DNA of 8,640 nucleotides from Lentzea sp. (GTDB lineage: Bacteria; Actinomycetota; Actinomycetes; Mycobacteriales; Pseudonocardiaceae), in assembly GCA_030146905.1 (NCBI GenBank), contig JASLAV010000452.1:1-8640 (forward strand), in the 5' to 3' direction. Both the position numbers and the translations under genes were made by a program. The notes beneath the pieces were generated by a model. The model was not told where the DNA came from. It saw nothing but the letters and a program-made list of their open reading frames with translations, and ran no database searches. This document shows, piece after piece, positions 5,338 to 8,640 of the stretch; the stretch's first letter is position 1, and each line of letters starts with the position of its first letter.

Positions 5338-6186
5338 GTGTCCGATGTGGACTCGCCGAAGCAGGTTGACAGCCTCTCTGAGCTGGTAGGTCGCGCCGCC
5401 CGAGCGCTCGGCCCCGTGCACGTGCACGATCGGGCGGGGCCGAACGAGTGCTTGCTCCGTTCGGGGGAGCTGGTCGTGGCGCCGACGGACGCACCCACTG
5501 TGCGCAAGCGTTTGCGAGGTGCGTACTCGCACGAGGAGGTGGCGCCAGGCGCCATTCGCATGTTCCTGAAAACACCCGATCGTGTTCGGGTTGCGGAGAT
5601 CGCCGCCGAGGTCGGTGCCGCGCCGAACCACGTCCACCTCGCCTGCCCGATCATGATCGGCACCTCCCGGCCCGTCGTGGGCGAACGCCTGCCGGAGTTG
5701 CTGGGCGAGGGCACCGTCGCGTTGCTCGACACCTGTCTCGACGCGCCGCACGGCTCGTTGGTGGCCGGCGTCCTCCGCCACCACGGCGCCGTGGTCCGAC
5801 CGTTCCCCGTGCTGGCCCCGTCGGGGTTCGGCGACGACCTGACCCTCGCCGCCGCCCTGCACGCCACCCGCGACCTGCCGGTCGTGCTGGTCGCCTCCGG
5901 CACCTACTCGTACAACGACGAATGCCCGCCGGTGCTGGCCTCTGCCGGCGGCAACGTGGTGGCCGCCGCCGGCAACGGTGGCTCCGACCGCCCGTGGTGG
6001 CCGGCCGCCCTGCCCGCCGTGACGGCCGTGGGCGCCTCGGCTCCCTTCTCGGGTCACGGACCGTGGGTGGACGTGGTCACGTCCGGCGTCGACGTGCCGG
6101 CTTCGGTCGGGTCCTCGCAGCTGCTGTGCACCGGCACGTCGTTCGCGGCCGCGCTGCACGCCGCGACCCTGGTCCCGGTGCCGTAA
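5338..6186 (+). CDS. Compact S8 (subtilisin-like) peptidase, possibly C-terminally truncated
   Basis: A 282-residue serine peptidase homologue. Visible active-site motifs are LLD131 (Asp), APH138GSLVAG (His), AAAGN213GG (oxyanion Asn) and TGTS268FAA (Ser). There is no signal peptide or transmembrane segment, so it is probably cytosolic. The first 120 residues are a variable N-terminal part. Oddities: Asp and His are only seven residues apart (about 32 in subtilisin), only 14 residues follow the catalytic Ser, and the usual Pro after GTSFAA is Ala. The start GTG at 5338 follows GGCGGGGG; GTGs at 5311, 5320 and 5347 are alternatives. The last 133 bases overlap the convergent CHAT gene. It is a subtilase by motif; whether it is active is uncertain. 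Confidence 0.85.
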   Translation: MSDVDSPKQVDSLSELVGRAARALGPVHVHDRAGPNECLLRSGELVVAPTDAPTVRKRLRGAYSHEEVAPGAIRMFLKTPDRVRVAEIAAEVGAAPNHVHLACPIMIGTSRPVVGERLPELLGEGTVALLDTCLDAPHGSLVAGVLRHHGAVVRPFPVLAPSGFGDDLTLAAALHATRDLPVVLVASGTYSYNDECPPVLASAGGNVVAAAGNGGSDRPWWPAALPAVTAVGASAPFSGHGPWVDVVTSGVDVPASVGSSQLLCTGTSFAAALHAATLVPVP

Positions 6187-8150
6187 CAGCTGAACCCGAG
6201 GTGGGCGACGGCCCTGGCGGCCTCTGCCGGGTGGTCGATCCGGCGGTGGACCTCGGCCATGGCCCGCGCGACGAGCGCGTCGGGCACCGGCAGCACGCCG
6301 GCGATCACGGCCCTGGTGCCCGCGTCGAGGAACGCGCGGGCGAGCCCCGACTCGCACGCCGACAGGACGACGATCTCCGGCGGGGTGCGGATCCGCGCGA
6401 TGTCGTAGCCGTAGAGCGGTCCGTCGGCCAGTTCCAGGCAGGAGAACAACGGGTTGCCGGGGTGGACGTGCCCGTGAGCCGCGACGTGGGCGATCCCCGC
6501 GCCTTCCAGTCCCGCGAGGACCGACTCGACGGTGGGCTCGACGACCGTCCCGCCGTGCTCGCGGTGGAGCGCGGTCACCTCCTCGTGGCGCAACCGCGGC
6601 CCGGTGACCCACACCCGGTGCCCGCCGCGGCTCGACGGTCGCCAGTGCCGCAGCGAGGGGAGGACGTGGACCCGTCCGAACGCGGCCCACGGCATCGCCT
6701 GCAGCTCACCGTCCGGGATCACGACGACCTCCTCGGCGTCCGGCAGGAGGTCCGTGGTGACGGTCCGCCCGGCCCGCAACGCGAGTCTCGCGGTGCGGAC
6801 GAGCTCGGCCGGTTCGTCGACCACGCGCATGCGAGCACGTCCGCCGATCACGGTGACGGCGGTCATCCGTCCTTCGTGGGCGATGAAGCTGACCAGTGGA
6901 AGTCCCGGCGGTGCGGCCACCTCGTCCGCCCTCCGCCGGCGGGTGGCGAGGGTCAGCCTCCGGACGTCCCGTTCCAGCGCCTCCAGTGGCAGCCCGAACG
7001 CCCGCGCCCGCCTCAGCGCGGTGAGCGCACGGGCCAGATCAGGATCATCGGGTGGCAGGGGTGTGGAGGCGCGGTGCCGTTCCGACCAGTGCAGCACCTC
7101 ACGCGCGGTCCGCGCCCGGCTGAGCGCGTGCCCGGTCAGCTCACGGCGCGGCCAGTCACCGTGGTGCTCGTCGAGCAGCTTGAGCCCCGCCCGGCAGGCC
7201 GCCAGCGCGCCTCGCCGGTCCGACCGCCGCGCCTGCGCCAGCCATCCCAGCGCCCGTGTCCGCACCGGCCCTCGGAACCGGTGCGCGGCGACGGCGTCGA
7301 GCTTCCCGGCGGCGAGCATGAACTCGACGTCCCGGCCTCCGAGGCGCAACGCGGGTTCCGGATCGCCGTCGCGCAACGCACACCGCGCGTTCAGCACCGC
7401 CAGCTCGGGCACGTGCCGGTTGCACCGCCGCAGCAGCTCCACCGCCGGTGCCAGCACCCGCCTTGCCTCGGTGGTCAGCCCGGCGGCGAGCAACGCCTCC
7501 GCCCTGTCGACGAGCGCCTCCGGCCTGCTGGCCGAGTCCAGACCGGCCTTCGCCGCGTCCTCGTACCGCCTGAGCGCGAGCGGCAGGTCGCCGGCGAGCA
7601 TCGCCACGAACCCCCTGTTGTGCAGGCACATCGCCGCACGGCCCGGCTCGCCCATGGCCTGCAGCAACGTCTGTGCGGCCGTGAAGTCGCGTTCGGCGGC
7701 CGCCAGCCTGGTCGCGCCGCACCGCGCGATCCCGCGTCCGATCAACGCGTTGGCGAGCCAGCGCTCGTCGCCGTACCTCTTCAGCTCCCTGATCACCGCG
7801 GTGAGCTCGGCGATCGCCAGGCCGGGCTCCGCCGTCTGGCAGAGGTGCAGTCCGCGCAGGCACCGGGCGCGGGCCAGCTCCCGGCCGCGCAGGTGCGGTG
7901 CCGCGAGGTCGAGGTGCGCGAGGCTCTGCTCGCGGCGGCCCCGGTCGAGGTCGATCCACGCGAGCGTCAGGTGGAACCGGGCCTCGCCGGTGAGCCGCAG
8001 CCCGCGCCGGGCGAACCGGGCGGCGACGTCGAGGTGACCCAGTTCGACGTGGGCGATGCTGAGGTCGTGCAGGGCGTCGGCGCGCTGGGCCTTCGTGCCC
8101 CGGACCTCGGTGGCGGCGATGGTGGTCAGGGGATCGGCGCTGGCGCTCAC
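6054..8150 (-). CDS. TPR-CHAT protease (caspase/separase-like)
   Basis: A 698-residue protein. Residues about 10-330 are alanine/leucine/arginine-rich helical repeats of tetratricopeptide type; about 430-659 form a CHAT domain. The cysteine-protease dyad is H559 in AAHGH and C599 in LSACESG, with the family's NPLFS (570-574) between. CHAT proteases of this form are activated effectors (for example, TPR-CHAT of type III-E CRISPR). CHAT domains normally end near FSCYGTG (here about residue 659); about 39 further low-complexity residues follow and run antisense through the subtilase gene. The GTG at 8150 overlaps the upstream stop (GTGA), so translation is coupled to the small gene. No transmembrane segment is visible. 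The substrate is unknown; the convergent subtilase is a candidate partner. Confidence 0.93.
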   Translation of the reverse strand: MSASADPLTTIAATEVRGTKAQRADALHDLSIAHVELGHLDVAARFARRGLRLTGEARFHLTLAWIDLDRGRREQSLAHLDLAAPHLRGRELARARCLRGLHLCQTAEPGLAIAELTAVIRELKRYGDERWLANALIGRGIARCGATRLAAAERDFTAAQTLLQAMGEPGRAAMCLHNRGFVAMLAGDLPLALRRYEDAAKAGLDSASRPEALVDRAEALLAAGLTTEARRVLAPAVELLRRCNRHVPELAVLNARCALRDGDPEPALRLGGRDVEFMLAAGKLDAVAAHRFRGPVRTRALGWLAQARRSDRRGALAACRAGLKLLDEHHGDWPRRELTGHALSRARTAREVLHWSERHRASTPLPPDDPDLARALTALRRARAFGLPLEALERDVRRLTLATRRRRADEVAAPPGLPLVSFIAHEGRMTAVTVIGGRARMRVVDEPAELVRTARLALRAGRTVTTDLLPDAEEVVVIPDGELQAMPWAAFGRVHVLPSLRHWRPSSRGGHRVWVTGPRLRHEEVTALHREHGGTVVEPTVESVLAGLEGAGIAHVAAHGHVHPGNPLFSCLELADGPLYGYDIARIRTPPEIVVLSACESGLARAFLDAGTRAVIAGVLPVPDALVARAMAEVHRRIDHPAEAARAVAHLGFSCYGTGTRVAACSAAANDVPVHSSCEDPTEAGTSTPDVTTSTHGP

Positions 8151-8563
8151 GCGACGAACCACCCCGTCGTCAGGCCCAGTTCGGGCACGGTCACGCACAC
8201 CGGTCCGGGCGTGACTTCGGCTCGGAACCAGCCCTCGGCGTCCGGGCGGAGCGCCTGCACGGTGGACGGCGTGCGGATTTCGACGGAGACCCCTTCGCCG
8301 TCGAGCACCCCGGTCAGGCGTGAGGAGTCGAGCTGGAGGTACAGGCGCCCGGCTCCGGCGTGGAACACGAGTTGCCGGGAGGTGCCGCGGACAGGTTCTT
8401 GGACCGGCTCCATGGGATCGAGGCCGGTGGGACGCGGCACGAGGACGGGTGGCGGGGCGTCCGAGGCGAACAGCGCGGCCAGCTCGTCGAGCAGTGAGTC
8501 CTCATCGCAGCGCCTCCAGCTTCCGCCGCAGCTCAGCGAGGCACCGGCTGCGCGTGGAGCCAA
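8147..8563 (-). CDS. Small CHAT-operon protein with C-terminal beta-sandwich
   Basis: As given, up to 138 residues. The core from DEDSLLDELAALF onward has a short amphipathic helix, a proline-rich linker, then a beta-rich domain (RQLVFHAG, LYLQLDSS, LTGVLDGE, DAEGWFRAEV, GPVCVTVPE) resembling carboxypeptidase-regulatory-like domains. I recognise this from memory as the protein that sits between a sigma factor and a CHAT protease in many actinobacteria; its role is unknown, perhaps regulatory. The start is unresolved: TTG at 8563 is the only in-frame ATG/GTG/TTG upstream of the conserved helix and overlaps the sigma gene by 62 bases. The natural site, GGAGG seven bases before the ATG at 8505, is in another frame. 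The stop overlaps the CHAT GTG. Confidence 0.72.
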   Translation of the reverse strand: MAPRAAGASLSCGGSWRRCDEDSLLDELAALFASDAPPPVLVPRPTGLDPMEPVQEPVRGTSRQLVFHAGAGRLYLQLDSSRLTGVLDGEGVSVEIRTPSTVQALRPDAEGWFRAEVTPGPVCVTVPELGLTTGWFVA

Positions 8564-8640
8564 CGCTCCCCACCTTTATCCCCAGGGCGTCGGCAACCTG
8601 TGCATAACTCAGCTCGGGGCTGTGGGCAGCTATGCGCAGC
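8502..8640 (-). CDS. Sigma-70/ECF-type sigma factor, C-terminal end (partial)
   Basis: Only the last 45 codons are in the window; the gene continues past 8640. The translation contains LSYAQVADALGIKVGSVGST, a region 4 helix-turn-helix that recognises -35 elements, then RSRCLAELRRKL, as in ECF sigma factors. The stop TGA (8504-8502) overlaps an ATG at 8505 (ATGA). It is the first visible gene of the sigma - small protein - CHAT operon and may control that operon or its targets. Regions 2 and any anti-sigma partner cannot be seen. Confidence 0.88.
   Translation of the reverse strand, partial: LRIAAHSPELSYAQVADALGIKVGSVGSTRSRCLAELRRKLEALR

Noticed and set aside
5415..5428. CGTGCACGTGCACG palindrome as a regulatory site
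   Set aside because: It lies inside the subtilase gene and is accounted for by alternating Val-His codons; no second copy is seen.
5167..6690. Long minus-strand open frame opposite the subtilase and CHAT end
   Set aside because: Its product is Arg/Gly/Pro-rich with no motif, while the other frames encode recognisable subtilase and CHAT active sites.
1..8640. CRISPR array near the CHAT protease
   Set aside because: No regularly spaced direct repeats and no cas-like gene were seen, although TPR-CHAT proteins occur in type III-E systems.

Overview
The window is very GC-rich, uses GTG starts freely, packs genes with 4-base stop/start overlaps, and carries actinobacterial families (Clp_N proteins, a MocR regulator, CHAT/subtilase clusters). 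It looks like chromosomal DNA of an actinomycete. My inference is Pseudonocardiaceae (Lentzea/Saccharothrix/Actinosynnema type), but no ribosomal marker is present to prove it.

Layout. (1) 60-392: a tRNA-Glu/Asp/Phe cluster on + closed by a strong intrinsic terminator. (2) 395-1897: a PP2C-like phosphatase (-) diverges from a 69-residue HTH protein and a stand-alone Clp N-terminal-domain protein (+). The 61-bp gap between the two start codons holds two GTCAAC/GTTGAC palindromes that overlap the predicted promoter. (3) 1848-3999: a YczE-type membrane protein (-) diverges from a MocR (GntR-aminotransferase) regulator, with an AGCCAATT-N6-AATTGGCT operator between them; this matches the known yczR/yczE arrangement. 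(4) 4004-4190: four successive hairpins in the gap after the MocR gene. (5) 4296-5093: a secreted, proline-rich protein of unknown function (-). (6) 5338-8640: a protease cluster. A compact subtilase (+) converges on a minus-strand operon of an ECF-like sigma factor (only its end is in the window), a small C-terminal beta-sandwich protein, and a TPR-CHAT (caspase/separase-like) protease.

How the parts may work together. The HTH protein probably autoregulates the phosphatase/Clp_N locus. The MocR protein probably controls yczE in response to a PLP-linked ligand. The sigma/CHAT/subtilase genes look like a regulated pair of proteases, possibly a stress or conflict module.

The protease cluster is the most unusual region. 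The subtilase has a shortened catalytic core and almost nothing after its catalytic serine. Its 3' end overlaps the CHAT gene by 133 bp, and CHAT carries an extra tail of about 39 residues. The small gene's best ribosome-binding site and ATG are in a different frame from its protein. Rearrangement or decay, or assembly errors, could explain these together.
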